Assembly (NCBI GenBank): GCA_029582265.1 | Contig: CM055823.1 | Coordinates: 16,365,019 to 16,429,018, forward strand | DNA length: 64,000 bases | Source: Zoroaster sp. YZ-2022 | Taxonomy: Eukaryota; Echinodermata; Asteroidea; Forcipulatida; Zoroasteridae | Direction of reading: 5' to 3' | Part shown: in pieces, positions 12,482-23,592 of the stretch | Position numbering within the stretch: position 1 is the stretch's first letter | Layout of the letters: the number at the start of each line of letters is the position of its first letter | The notes under the pieces: model-generated | Told to the model about the DNA's origin: nothing | Databases searched by the model: none | The model's input: the letters and a program-made list of their open reading frames with translations, nothing else | Made by a program: the position numbers and the translations under genes

Positions 12482-13071
12482 TGTGACCCGCTCTACAAAA
12501 AAGGGTATTATGTCACACAAATAAAATAATTAGTTATATATATAGTTGAATTGGTCACATTACAAGCTTTAATTTGGTACAGGTTTGACCCCTGTGGCAT
12601 TTTGCATTCTGGAGATATATTAATAATTTGCATATTCATATTTTACAATGCAACAAAAGTGCTTTCAGAGATACAGCCCTTTAAACATACTAAGTGGAAA
12701 AAGAAATGAGCTAAAAATAAACTCTCTTGATCTATGCCCATAGCAACAGTTATGTTATTGATAGCGTGTGTTAAAACCGTATCACCACTGAAAGCATAAC
12801 ATTGGTGGTTTTTTCCCTCTAAAACGGACAAAGAGTAAAACAAAAGACGAAAACAATGCACACAAAAACGTTTGTTTTTTCATCTTTATTCATCAATATT
12901 AATATTTCTGAAAATAAATTATGAAAATATTGATATTATAGAAGTCAACAAACCCCCCCCCCCAAAAAAAATCAGTTTGTGAAGATTTGTTCACCCGTCT
13001 CCACATAGCACAGCCCTTTACGTGTAATAGCATAGCGCGACTTAATACCCTTTTTCGTAGAGCGGGTCACA
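12482..13071. mobile_element. Tc1/mariner-type MITE, 590 bp, TA target
   Basis: Terminal inverted repeats are TGTGACCCGCTCTACAAAAA and its near-complement ending at 13071, flanked by TA. Unit B (27530-27545) reads through the empty site GACTATATACACATG with a single TA at the target point. A 72-codon open frame on - (12643-12861) shows no family similarity; its match in unit E follows from common descent. Non-autonomous. Confidence 0.8.
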
Positions 13072-13421
13072 TATACACATGGGGTTGGCGTTTATAGTTA
13101 GGTACTCTTTATCTGCATTTTATCTCAGCATTGGTCGATCTTAACCCAACTTGAGGCTGGCAAAGCTTGAATCTGAGCATGCAATAATGCTTGTCATGAA
13201 CATGAGGAAATAGAAATTATTGAAGCTTCTGACCATAGTTTAAAGCTAGGTTTAGATGACATTTAATCTATTCATCCATGTTATGATACAGGTGTACCAA
13301 GCAGCTCTATTTGTCTGTATAATATATGCATGCATAATAAAAGTCTTGGACCTCATCATCATCAGCTGTTATTTTACAGTTGATTAATGTTCTACATTAT
13401 TTCTGAATTTCTTGTTCTAGG

Positions 13422-13529
13422 CTGATGTTGTAAGAGAAAAGTATAACTATTGTCAGAAATTCTGAAGAAAACAAATTGCGGATAAGATTCATAATATGCT
13501 AGATTCACTCAGAAAGGCAGGCAATAATG
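13422..13529 (+). pseudogene. unit A exon, frameshifted
   Basis: Acceptor CTTGTTCTAG, donor GTAATTATAT. The 109-nt copies at 36204-36312 and 61460-61568 read ADVVREKYNYCQKF, then a TGA stop, then RKQIADKI. Unit A has lost one A of an AAAA run, so even that frame is broken. The unit B exon (27045-27142) has TCA instead of the stop but carries other indels. Confidence 0.55.
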
Positions 13530-14170
13530 GTAATTATATTTCTTTCATTGGATATCCTATACTTATCAATAATGCCCTTTTTAAGTCCTGCTGGAACTGT
13601 ATCAGGTATTTGCACCCAAATATTTGTTTCAGTTAAGTCAAAATGAATCAACAAGTGATTTGAACAGTTGTTCCAAAGCACAATAAATAATTAGTTTATT
13701 TAATTTTTGATGATGTTTTGTATCAAATGGTATTGGTATTTTTCCCAATGAAAAGTACCAGTAATTTAAAAATGTTAGTGTTTTTTCCCCATTTTAGAGA
13801 ATTTCCTTGTTAAAGAGATGGTACAGTTCAATTCAACCTTCTAGTTTTCATGAATTAATCATTAAACTATGTGTGAAATTTGTGTCACAATAGATAGTTT
13901 TGTTTTTGTTTTAGGAAAAATAGGAATGTATAATGTTGAGGAAAAGTGATAATTAAAAGGCATTTGTTATTGGACAGTGTTTCAGCATCTCTCAGCCAAA
14001 AACGTTCTTAAACAACAAATTTAAGTCCTGTCTTTAAAAACCATTAATAAAGATTTGCTAGGATGGGCTTACATTTCTTAATTTTTGTTTTTAGATCACT
14101 CACATGTACTCTTTCTGATTATTTACAAAGAAATTAAAACATTGCATATTGTTTATTTTGTCAACTGCAG

Positions 14171-14253
14171 CATTGTAAAAATGGAGCAGGATATGATAAC
14201 AGATAAGATACTTGGACACAAAGACTATTTTGAAGAATATTCTTCAAGGAAAG
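14171..14253 (+). pseudogene. unit A exon, 83 nt, intact frame
   Basis: Acceptor TCAACTGCAG, donor GTGAGTAATT. One frame is fully open (MEQDMITDKILGHKDYFEEY, then SSRK). It leaves one base that joins the next exon as Gly. Copies on - at 35481-35563 and 60736-60818 have the same length and frame. No family recognised. Confidence 0.6.
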
Positions 14254-14626
14254 GTGAGTAATTATTTTCATAATCACATCACATGACTATTCGGATCTAA
14301 GATCTTTTGGTTGCATTTGTTGTTTGTTAGAATTGATTAATTTTCATCAATGAAGACAATTAAACAGGAAAAAGTTGTCTTTGAAATTTAATACATGCAT
14401 GATGTGTTCATATGAAATGAGCATTACATCAAATGTGCCTCATGTACTTGTGTAGATACAAGTTGTCTAAGTAGCAAATAGTATTTGGTCATTAAGGGCC
14501 AGGATATGTTGACACATAAGATACTGCTTTAGAGGACATGTATCACATAGGCGGAAGCAAAAGAAAATAAAGCAAATTATGTACATGAGGATGGTATCCT
14601 CATGTTTTATAAACTTGTCTTTGCAG

Positions 14627-14673
14627 GAGAGATGTCAACGACATTTACGTTTCAATGGGGAAAGATTCAAAAG
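14627..14673 (+). pseudogene. unit A small exon, 47 nt, frameshifted
   Basis: Acceptor TCTTTGCAG, donor GTAAGTATTG. Unit D keeps a 48-nt version (35080-35127) reading GEMSTSLPFQWRKDSR and ending in phase to join VGLCFD at 15361. Unit A lacks one base after CAATGG. Unit E keeps only 60360-60380. Confidence 0.55.
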
Positions 14674-15360
14674 GTAAGTATTGGTTTAGATGCTTGGATA
14701 GTGGTAGGATTTAATTGTGCCAGTGGTCTTCACATTGCCAAAACTGGGAAAACCTATTGTGGTTGACTTTGAATTTTTGATTTGTTGTTTAAATCTCTAC
14801 TCTCGCACGTAAGGTCAACATCCTTTTTTTCAATTTTTTTATTTATTTTTTATTCTAAACATTTGTATTTATTTGTATGCCAAAGTCAAAGCAAAGAGGA
14901 GCATACTTGTTCTTTGTGCATGTGTCCATCCGTCCGTCACACTTCATGAAATACTTCATGGATAATCTTCATACTTGATTGGTGGATTAGTCTTGGTTCA
15001 TCAAACAAGGCTTTTTAAATTTGACCCCATGAGGTGAAAGTTCAAGATAAAAAGGAAATACAATTCTGTCAGCATGATGAATGAAAGAATATTTCACGTA
15101 CATACCTGTGGTCCATTAACACGTATACAAATGTTTACTCATCAATGTTAAGTCACTGTTAAAACATGATACTTATAATTACTTGGACACTTTGTTGTTT
15201 AGTCCTGTACACCTATGGGAAGGACTCTCAGTTTTTTCTTAAAGGTAGCCAATGTTTCTGGCAACTTATTGCATGGTTTGACCACTCTAATGGAATAGAA
15301 GTAGCTGGCTAACATATAGTTCTAGTATACAAACATTACAAATCTGTTATTCTCATACAG

Positions 15361-15464
15361 TGGGATTATGTTTTGACTTGAAGAGGGGGCCCTTCTCTGA
15401 GGAGCAACTCGAAGTAGTAGCTGACTGTCTTACGAGGATGTTCTGCCTCAACAATGACACCAAG
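15361..15464 (+). pseudogene. unit A exon, 104 nt, open frame
   Basis: Acceptor TCTCATACAG, donor GTATTAGG. The frame begins VGLCFDLKRGPFSEEQ and ends CLNNDTK. The copies at about 34335-34440 and 59448-59553 have 1-nt changes in the G/C run after AAGAGG that shift the frame. Only unit A preserves this exon. Confidence 0.55.
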
Positions 15465-16240
15465 GTATTAGGTTTGCTTATGTTTGCTCTTAGAGAAATT
15501 CTCTGCTACTTTTTTGTAAAATCCTGCTTTGATCCATATATCAGTGCAATTGCTATTCCAATGAAAAGATAGATATAAGTAACTTGTTAGTTTATTTACC
15601 AGTGCTTGTCTCTGCCATTTCAAATTTATTTATCTACTTTTAATTGCGGTTTATTTGAAAGGGACCACATTATTTGATTCAGGCCAGCCACTGCAACCCC
15701 AAATGCTCAGAGGCAATTTATTTATTGCCCTTGGTTTTTGACTAAGTGGCCATTCAAATGTTGCCATATAGACACTTTGATTTTCTATAAGAATGAAATT
15801 AAAGGCCTGCACTCTGTAGTGTCAATGAAGCATAGCCCTGATAAGAATTAATTACTCATTTCTGTATAACATAAAAAACGGTTTCCTATTATCTTTTGCT
15901 TCACATCTTGGAATACAAAATGAGTTCTTCTCCCTATCAGGAACTTGTCTACATCATAGCGGAGTAATGAGGCAGAGGGTCTGTATAACTTAGGGCCTTA
16001 ATGTTTATAGTAACAATTGTACATATCACCATCGGTGGGTGATCCATCTCCACATTTTAGAACGAACATCAACAAATCAGAATGCATTTTTCATTATTTG
16101 TAATTTTTGAAAAAAGCTTCCAAAAGTATCCTTACTTTCTTTGAATCAAGATATACACTAAGCAACCAACCTGTGAAATGTTCAGCTGTGTTGTATTTAG
16201 ATTTTGTATATACATTCTAGCATTAAATTTTTGTCTCCAG

Positions 16241-16308
16241 ATGGACAGAAATTAATTTTGGACATTATGTTACTAAAATTATAGCTACAGAGACCGACAT
16301 ATTTCAAG
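16241..16308 (+). pseudogene. candidate exon leading into the 73-bp array
   Basis: Acceptor TTTTTGTCTCCAG, donor GTATGC. One frame is open (WTEINFGHYVTKIIATETDI, then FQ) and leaves one base. That base joins the first repeat unit at 17240 as GWLLYTAFDG in phase. The phase does not agree with the exon at 15361-15464, so an intervening exon or a mutation is implied. Confidence 0.4.
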
Positions 16309-17239
16309 GTATGCTTAATTACCATCATCTACTTTACACCAAGTAAGTTTCATGTAAATCTGGGATCATTTTAATTTTGATTGATTTTGTTTTAGATTAC
16401 CAATAGTGTATATGAGGCTTTAAATACATTTATCAATGGTATAATGATGACAATTCACTCAAATTTGTTTCGGATAATTATAACCACTAGTGTACTCTCC
16501 CTTAATAGGCAGAGTACATCAGTGTATAATTTTTGGACAATTTCGCTCACATTCATTTCAGATAATTATAATCACCGTAATGGACCGTGAGTTGAAATTT
16601 GTTAAATATGCATATACAAATTGGCAATGTTTTTGGACAATTTCAAAATTTAAAGATTTTCATTGACACCATGCTTTTTATAAGCAGACTTCCAAAAATC
16701 CTGGAATACACAGTGAAAGTACTTCTTCCTGTGGAACTTGTTCACATCAATTGAGTTAGGTGTAAGGCACAACAAGGCTTAATGTTGGTATCAGTTACGG
16801 CCTTAAAAGGACACCATAATAATGCTTATGTATACAAATGAGCAACACATTTGGACTATTTCAACATTTTAAGATACATGTCTTGCATTGACTCCATGAG
16901 ATGATGTAAGATGAGTGTTGTTTATAAGCAGACATCTAAAAAACAAAATGTAAAATACAACAGTCATAGTGGCTTTATAATGTATACCCTATGCTCTGAT
17001 GACCGTAATTTAACCATTGATTTGTGAGAACCAAGTTAGACATCATTTCACATTGTGTTGCACAACTATAAAGTTGAGATATTTCACGATTGAACATTTT
17101 AAGATTGAACATATAAATTTGAAACATTCCAATTTATAGTGCAATCTCCTATTTACAATTTAAGTTGGATATTTGTATATTATTTAATATATAAAATAAT
17201 TATAATAAATTGTTGGTATTTGCTCCTTAATTTCCACAG

Positions 17240-17849
17240 GTTGGTTACTGTACACTGCCTTTGATGGTATTTGTATGATAGCTGTGATTTCTCTGGTCTT
17301 ATTATTCCACAGGTCGGTTACTGTACACTGCCTTTGATGGTATTTGTATGATAGATGTGATTTCTCTGGTCTTCTTATTCCACAGGTCGGTTACTGTACA
17401 CTGCCTTTGATGGTATTTGTATGATAGCTGTGATTTCTCTGGTCTTATTATTGCACAGGTTGGTTACTGTACACTGCCTTTGATGGTATTTGTATGATAG
17501 CTGTGATTTCTCTGGTCTTCTTATTCCACAGGTCGGTTACTGTACACTGCCTTTGATGGTATTTGTATGATAGCTGTGATTTCTCTGGTCTTATTATTCC
17601 ACAGGTCGGTTACTGTACACTGCCTTTGATGGTATTTGTATGATAGCTGTGATTTCTCTGGTCTTATTATTCCACAGGTCGGTTACTGTACACTGCCTTT
17701 GATGGTATTTGTATGATAGATGTGATTTCTCTGGTCTTATTATTCCACAGGTTGGTTACTGTACACTGCCTTTGATGGTATTTGTATGATAGCTGTGATT
17801 TCTCTGGTCTTATTATTCCACAGGTCGGTTACTGTACACTGCCTTTGAT
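17240..17849 (+). repeat. 73-bp tandem array, first block (8 full units and a partial)
   Basis: Units start at 17240, 17313, 17386 and so on every 73 bp. Each begins G(T/C)CGGTTACTGTACACTG and ends TTATTATTCCACAG, a splice-acceptor-like sequence. The first unit follows a similar acceptor (CTCCTTAATTTCCACAG). Read from the first unit, one frame encodes a hydrophobic stretch (FDGICMIAVISLVLLF). Because 73 is not a multiple of 3, the frame does not continue. The array is cut by LINE W at 17850. Confidence 0.9.
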
Positions 17850-20800
17850 AATAATATAATAATAAAAGGCATTTATATAGCGCCTTATCAAAAAAATGGC
17901 CAAAGCGCTTTACAAAACTTACGCTACCGACTTAAAGTAAAATACAATCTTACACTACTGCAATACCCTACAATCTTACAAATACAACAAACAGAACAAA
18001 GAAAAAAAAACACCAAAACAAAGCACGAAGCAATCGTAAGGCGGGGAACCTACATTTTTGGAAACAGATGAAATTTGAGGGCCTTCTTAAAACTTTGAGT
18101 CGTGGTACATTGGCGAACAGAGGCAGGTAGAGAGTTCCAGAGGCGGGGAGCGGCTGCATAGAAAGCCTTATCTCCAACAGTGCGCTTGGTTCGGGGAATG
18201 TTGAGAAGAAGTGTATCGTCACCTGACCTTAGATTGGATCTACTCGGGATGTACTGAGTAAGGAATTCGGCCAGATAAGATGGAAGTAGTCCATGGAAAC
18301 TTTTAAAGGTGAATAACATAAGTTTAAAGATTACCCGAGCGTCAACTGGTAACCAATGGAGCTCTCTAAGGAGTGGTGCAGATGGTTCTCTTCTATCAGA
18401 TCTAAAGACAATTCTAGCTGCCCTGTTTTGCAAAGTTTGTAACTTTTACGATCTTTTGCTGATATGTCATAAAGTAAAGAATTTGCATAATCTAAGCGAG
18501 ATAAAATCAGTGACCGGACGAGGTGATGGCAGCTGTCAACGGTAATATAGCGACGTATTCTGTAAATATTTCGAAGGTGGAAATTGACTATTTTGATGGT
18601 TGATTTTACGTGCTCAGTCATTGACATTGTCCTGTCGAACACAACACCAAGATTCTTTATTGTCAAAGAAGGTAGGATGACACTGTCACCGATGTTGATA
18701 GAAATGTCCTTGATCAATTTGCAATTGTGAGTTGAGGATGAAATAAAGAACTCCGTCTTTTCATTGTTAAGTTTCAATTTATTTCTGGTCATCCAGTCAC
18801 TGATTTCATGTATACACGACGTCAGTTTTACAACAGTCCTTCCAGCATCTCCATCAATCTTTGGATTAAATGACAGGTACAGTTGGACGTCGTCCGCGTA
18901 CATATGATACATGATGTTATGTCTCCGGATAATGGCACCAATTTCACCTATATACATTGTAAAAAATAGTGGCCCAACAACTGAGCCTTGTGGGATTCCA
19001 AAACGGAGTGCATGAGGGTCAGATTCAGTGTCCCCTACACAAACCCGAAACGACCGGCTCCGCAGGTAAGAACGAATCCAGTTGAGAGCCTCGCCGCATA
19101 TACCAAAGGTGGAACTAAGCCGATTCAACAGGATAACATGATCGACCGTATCAAACGCAGCGGTGAGATCTAATAACACGACCGCAACAGCTCTGTTATC
19201 ATCCATGGCTCTCAAAAGATCAGCTCTCACCCGCAAAAGGGCCGTCTCAGTGCTGTGTAGTTCACGATACGCAGATTGAAAACGCTCCTGGAGATCATGG
19301 GATTTAAGATGATCTTTTATCTGGGCACAGACAATTTTCTCCATGATCTTGGACACATAGTTGATGTTAGAGACAGGACGGTAATTTTTAAGCATCTGTT
19401 TGTCCAGGGTGGGTTTTTTTAGAATGGGAGTCACAACCGCCTCACGGAGCTTTGTTGGAAAAAAGCCACTGCTGAAAGACTCATTAATAATATGAGTAAG
19501 TGGTTTAGCAACCACACTAACATTCTCTTTGAGCAACCACATGGGCATAGTATCCAAAATACACGATTTAGATGGTGTAGACATGATAACCTTGGTCACA
19601 TTTTCCACAGTTACATTACGAAAAACAGAGAAAGCAATACCAGACAAATGACTACTGCAACGTTCTATACTTTGATCATGCTCATGATCGGAAACAGATT
19701 TTTCGTCAAGGTTTTGGCGAATCTTAATGACCTTGTCGTTAAAAAACGTTGCGAACGAGTTGCACATCACTGTAACAGAACTACAATCAGGCATTTGTTT
19801 CACATTATTGTTTAGTAATTTGTTCAAAATTTCATACATATTCTTGCTATTAGAACCGTCAAGTTTATCTCTGTAATAGTTTTCTTTGGCACAGTTTATA
19901 AGTCTATTTGTAACCCTTGTTTGTTCAACATAAGAATCAAGATCTTCCTTGCTTTTACTCTTGCACCATTTCCTTTCACGTCTTCTTCGTTCTCGTCTAG
20001 CATCATTGATGAAATCATTGAACCACTGAGATCGAGATCGCGGTCTGACTTTACGCACACGCTGCCGAGAAGGTGCATGAGAATTCAATACCCCTAGGAT
20101 TATTGAGTCAAATTGCTCAATCATCTCGTCAACGGAGCATTCATCCAGAACAAGATCTTCGAGCTCTGATGAAAGATCATTTGAGAAAGCTGGTTTGTCA
20201 ATATTTTTAGTGTTTCTAACCATACTCGAGATCTTAATTGGCGCTGGTTTCTCACAATTTATACAACAACTGATCCGCATATGGTCAGAGCCTAGACTCG
20301 GTAACAGTTTCCAATTAGAGACCAAATTATCCTCGGGACGTGAAATAACAAGGTCTAGGGTATGTCCCGCAACGTGGGTAGGTTCAAGTATGTGCTGATG
20401 GAAACCATTAGCAGCCAAAATATCAATAAAACGTGTAGTGTTCGGTTGAGATAATAAGTCTACATGGACGTTGAAATCACCCAACAGTATTGTTTTAATG
20501 GGGGCAAGGCTGATTTCGTTGAGGAAAGTCTCAAATTCATCAAAAAATGTACTTGATTTGAGACCATTTGCCTTAGAAGGGGGTGGGCGATATACAGGGA
20601 CAATTCTTAATACTCCTTTCTTTAAAATCAAGCTGGCATGTTCAAATGATATTGTATCAATACCGGATTGCAAATTTTGAACACTGAGGTTAGCCTTATG
20701 AATGATCCCAATACCACCATGCTCACTCTCCTTCCTTGGGAAATTTAAAAAGGAGTACCCTTGCGGTAACATTTCACCAATTACAACTGGATCATTCTCA

Positions 20801-21582
20801 GCCAGCCACGTTTCCGTCAATACATATATGTCCACATCGTTAGTAGTGATATCTTCACAGATGGACACACTCTTGTTACGTACAGAACGGGCGTTCCATA
20901 GCCGGACATTTAGGAGATTGTCATTGTGTTTAGATAGTTGACACAAGTTAATTTGTTTAGAAGTTATTTGTCCAGGAATGTTAGGGGCTCGTCTGTTGCT
21001 TAGTACCACAGGTATTTTAGAAACTTTACGACCGAGTTTCTTACGACCTTTTCCCCTTTTCTTCCACCGTTTAGATATCACGTTGCGTGGTTTGGGGGGG
21101 ACATGAAATGGGCATGAATGTTGAAGTAAATTCAAGGTAGCCAATCTTGAACACAGTTGATCAGAAATACCACAATCAATACGGTTAGTAGTGCCTGGTG
21201 GTGACAATTCCATTGAAAGCAGGTAATCACGGCTGTACTTGATCCGCTTAATATTGGTCTTTGTATTCGATCGATCAAGTGAGTAATCACTCCCTCGATA
21301 AGTGCTGGTAGTAGTATTGAACACAAAATCGCTACATGGGCTAATGCTACGTATAGTACATACCCAATACACAGCAAAATCCAACGGGTACAGTACAGAT
21401 AAAGTCGACAAAACATGGAAAAATGAAGAACGATATCTTGGAATCACAAACATCTTAACATTCCACACAACAACAGTAGTCCACAGGTAAAAATTCCAAC
21501 GATAAAACACAGTAGTTACAGCAAAAACAACGAAAATCGGGAGAACGATGCAGGAGCGACCTCACAGTGCTGGCACCGAAAT
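17850..21582 (-). mobile_element. LINE W: nearly full-length CR1/L2-like retrotransposon inserted in the 73-bp array
   Basis: The element runs on - from 21582 (short 5' leader) to a 3' end at 17850 with a TAATAA-like tail. Its 3' body (GGCATTTATATAGCGCC, AAAGCGCTTTACA) resembles the SINE ends seen elsewhere in the window. It interrupts a repeat unit between CCTTTGAT and GGTATTTG. TTTGAT occurs on both sides (17844-17849 and 21583-21588) with TATT extra before the array resumes at 21593, so this is a probable short target duplication with filler. Confidence 0.85.
18331..21510 (-). CDS. LINE W ORF: AP-type endonuclease plus reverse transcriptase, one frameshift
   Basis: The frame has 1059 codons. 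After a basic N-terminal region (KKRGKGRKKLGRK near 150-162), the endonuclease shows WNARS (205), TETW (232), YRPPP (307), GDFN (344) and SDH (408). The RT shows NYRPVS (709), LDLTAAFD (780), GIPQGS (838) and YADD (871), then a C-terminal region (LSRLDYANSLLYD, 1003). Catalytic motifs are intact. About codon 1023 a 1-nt slip leads to a false C-terminus. The true one continues in the next frame at 18433-18050 (NRAARIVF, ELHWLP, PRLWNSLP). It nicks target DNA and reverse-transcribes its own RNA. The single slip could be a sequencing error, so the element may be young. The start codon is uncertain. Confidence 0.85.
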   Translation of the reverse strand: MFYRWNFYLWTTVVVWNVKMFVIPRYRSSFFHVLSTLSVLYPLDFAVYWVCTIRSISPCSDFVFNTTTSTYRGSDYSLDRSNTKTNIKRIKYSRDYLLSMELSPPGTTNRIDCGISDQLCSRLATLNLLQHSCPFHVPPKPRNVISKRWKKRGKGRKKLGRKVSKIPVVLSNRRAPNIPGQITSKQINLCQLSKHNDNLLNVRLWNARSVRNKSVSICEDITTNDVDIYVLTETWLAENDPVVIGEMLPQGYSFLNFPRKESEHGGIGIIHKANLSVQNLQSGIDTISFEHASLILKKGVLRIVPVYRPPPSKANGLKSSTFFDEFETFLNEISLAPIKTILLGDFNVHVDLLSQPNTTRFIDILAANGFHQHILEPTHVAGHTLDLVISRPEDNLVSNWKLLPSLGSDHMRISCCINCEKPAPIKISSMVRNTKNIDKPAFSNDLSSELEDLVLDECSVDEMIEQFDSIILGVLNSHAPSRQRVRKVRPRSRSQWFNDFINDARRERRRRERKWCKSKSKEDLDSYVEQTRVTNRLINCAKENYYRDKLDGSNSKNMYEILNKLLNNNVKQMPDCSSVTVMCNSFATFFNDKVIKIRQNLDEKSVSDHEHDQSIERCSSHLSGIAFSVFRNVTVENVTKVIMSTPSKSCILDTMPMWLLKENVSVVAKPLTHIINESFSSGFFPTKLREAVVTPILKKPTLDKQMLKNYRPVSNINYVSKIMEKIVCAQIKDHLKSHDLQERFQSAYRELHSTETALLRVRADLLRAMDDNRAVAVVLLDLTAAFDTVDHVILLNRLSSTFGICGEALNWIRSYLRSRSFRVCVGDTESDPHALRFGIPQGSVVGPLFFTMYIGEIGAIIRRHNIMYHMYADDVQLYLSFNPKIDGDAGRTVVKLTSCIHEISDWMTRNKLKLNNEKTEFFISSSTHNCKLIKDISINIGDSVILPSLTIKNLGVVFDRTMSMTEHVKSTIKIVNFHLRNIYRIRRYITVDSCHHLVRSLILSRLDYANSLLYDISAKDRKSYKLCKTGQLELSLDLIEENHLHHSLESSIGYQLTLG

Positions 21583-21592
21583 TTTGATTATT

Positions 21593-22800
21593 GGTATTTG
21601 TATGATAGCTGTGATTTCTCTGGTCTTATTATTCCACAGGTTGGTTACTGTACACTGCCTTTGATGGTATTTGTATGATAGATGTGATTTCTCTGGTCTT
21701 ATTATTCCACAGGTCGGTTACTGTACACTGCCTTTGATGGTATTTGTATGATAGATGTGATTTCTCTGGTCTTATTATTGCACAGGTCGGTTACTGTACA
21801 CTGCCTTTGATGGTATTTGTATGATAGATGTGATTTCTCTGGTCTTATTATTCCACAGGTCGGTTACTGTACACTGCCTTTGATGGTATTTGTATGATAG
21901 ATGTGATATCTCTGGTCTTATTATTCCACAGGTCGGTTACTGTACACTGCCTTTGATGGTATTTGTATGATAGATGTGATTTCTCTGGTCTTATTATTCC
22001 ACAGGTCGGTTACTGTACACTGCCTTTGATGGTATTTGTATGATAGCTGTGATTTCTCTGGTCTTATTATTCCACAGGTTGGTTACTGTACACTGCCTTT
22101 GATGGTATTTGTATGATAGATGTGATTTCTCTGGTCTTATTATTCCACAGGTCGGTTACTGTACACTGCCTTTGATGGTATTTGTATGATAGCTGTGTTT
22201 TCTCTGGTCTTATTATTCCACAGGTTGGTTACTGTACACTGCCTTTGATGGTATTTGTATGATAGATGTGATTTCTGGTCTTATTATTCCACAGGTCGGT
22301 TACTGTACACTGCCTTTGATGGTATTTGTATGATAGCTGTGATTTCTCTGGTCTTATTATTCCACAGGTCGGTTACTGTACACTGCCTTTGATGGTATTT
22401 GTATGATAGCTGTGATTTCTCTGGTCTTATTATTCCACAGGTCGGTTGCTGTACACTGCCTTTGATGGTATTTGTATGATAGATGTGATTTCTCTGGTCT
22501 TATTATTCCACAGGTTGGTTGCTGTACACTGCCTTTGATGGTATTTGTATGATAGATGTGATTTCTCTCGTCTTATTATTGCACAGGTTGGTTACTGTAC
22601 ACTGCCTTTGATGGTATTTGTATGATAGATGTGATTTCTCTGGTCTTATCATTCCACAGGTCGGTTACTGTACACTGCCTTTGATGGTATTTGTATGATA
22701 GATGTGATTTCTCTGGTCTTATTATTCCACAGGTCGGTTACTGTACACTGCCTTTGATGGTATTTGTATGATAGATGTGATTTCTCTGGTCTTATTATTC
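21593..22800 (+). repeat. 73-bp tandem array, second block, running into the gap
   Basis: The same 73-bp unit as at 17240 resumes mid-unit and repeats about 16 times to the gap. Units alternate CTGTGATTT/ATGTGATTT and GTCGG/GTTGG; one unit near 22270 lacks bases. The true array length is unknown because it ends in N. Confidence 0.9.
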
Positions 22801-23300
22801 NNNNNNNNNNNNNNNNNNNNNNNNNNNNNNNNNNNNNNNNNNNNNNNNNNNNNNNNNNNNNNNNNNNNNNNNNNNNNNNNNNNNNNNNNNNNNNNNNNNN
22901 NNNNNNNNNNNNNNNNNNNNNNNNNNNNNNNNNNNNNNNNNNNNNNNNNNNNNNNNNNNNNNNNNNNNNNNNNNNNNNNNNNNNNNNNNNNNNNNNNNNN
23001 NNNNNNNNNNNNNNNNNNNNNNNNNNNNNNNNNNNNNNNNNNNNNNNNNNNNNNNNNNNNNNNNNNNNNNNNNNNNNNNNNNNNNNNNNNNNNNNNNNNN
23101 NNNNNNNNNNNNNNNNNNNNNNNNNNNNNNNNNNNNNNNNNNNNNNNNNNNNNNNNNNNNNNNNNNNNNNNNNNNNNNNNNNNNNNNNNNNNNNNNNNNN
23201 NNNNNNNNNNNNNNNNNNNNNNNNNNNNNNNNNNNNNNNNNNNNNNNNNNNNNNNNNNNNNNNNNNNNNNNNNNNNNNNNNNNNNNNNNNNNNNNNNNNN
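22801..23300. other. assembly gap (500 N)
   Basis: Exactly 500 N. It follows a tandem array and precedes GC-rich sequence, so array copies and the rest of the 23301-23592 frame may be missing. Confidence 0.99.
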
Positions 23301-23592
23301 TGTAGGTCACCCTGGCAGAGGAGGAAGTTTTGGATGAAACCCGCCAGGAGCTACCTGTACGTTTGCCAGTACCGCTCGACATGGTCGGTACGGGGGACGA
23401 GACCTCGTCCCCCGACCTACCAGCGGCACGGCCAGCACTACGTGCCTCCATCGGCACGAGGGGCTGGGCAGACGACTGCGGCGGTGGCGGGATAGAGCCA
23501 CCGGAGCAATCGCCCGAGAACACGGCCCGTCCCGGGGAGAGGAAATTCTCCCCGGTGCTGACGGACTCGGCCCTCACCAAACGTTTAGCCAT
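23301..23592 (-). CDS. GC-rich open frame beside the gap, unknown
   Basis: On - a frame opens with ATG at 23592 (MAKRLVRAESVSTGENF), is Ser/Gly/Pro-rich, and stays open to the gap (97 codons visible). The + strand also has a 103-codon frame here (23330-23641), so strand is not settled. Base composition is far more GC-rich than the surroundings. I recognise no domain. It could be a first exon or the gag-like start of a retroelement whose body lies in the gap. Confidence 0.3.

Larger units (their letters stand above)
4455..17849 (+). pseudogene. unit A: + strand copy of an unidentified multi-exon gene, disabled
   Basis: Exon-like blocks with AG/GT borders occur in one order: 5592-5671, 6555-6673, 8989-9057, 11665-11718, 12313 onward, 13422-13529, 14171-14253, 14627-14673, 15361-15464 and 16241-16308, then the first repeat unit at 17240. 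The whole order and most intron sequence recur reversed in units B, C, D and E. Unit A is broken in several exons: a 10-nt deletion at 6555-6673, a fold-back in the exon at 12313, a lost A in 13422-13529, a 1-nt deletion in 14627-14673, and loss of the exon matching 30537-30629. No protein family was recognised. The sense strand is inferred from splice sites and from coding frames that run on across the junctions 5671/6555 and 14253/14627. Confidence 0.6.

Noticed and set aside
12643..12861. 72-79 codon frame inside the TGTGACCC MITE, seen in both copies
   Set aside because: The copies are recent duplicates, so shared openness is not evidence of selection. No domain recognised.
22764..23592. 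Long frames spanning the N run
   Set aside because: Open only because N cannot form stops. Only the part after 23300 can be judged.
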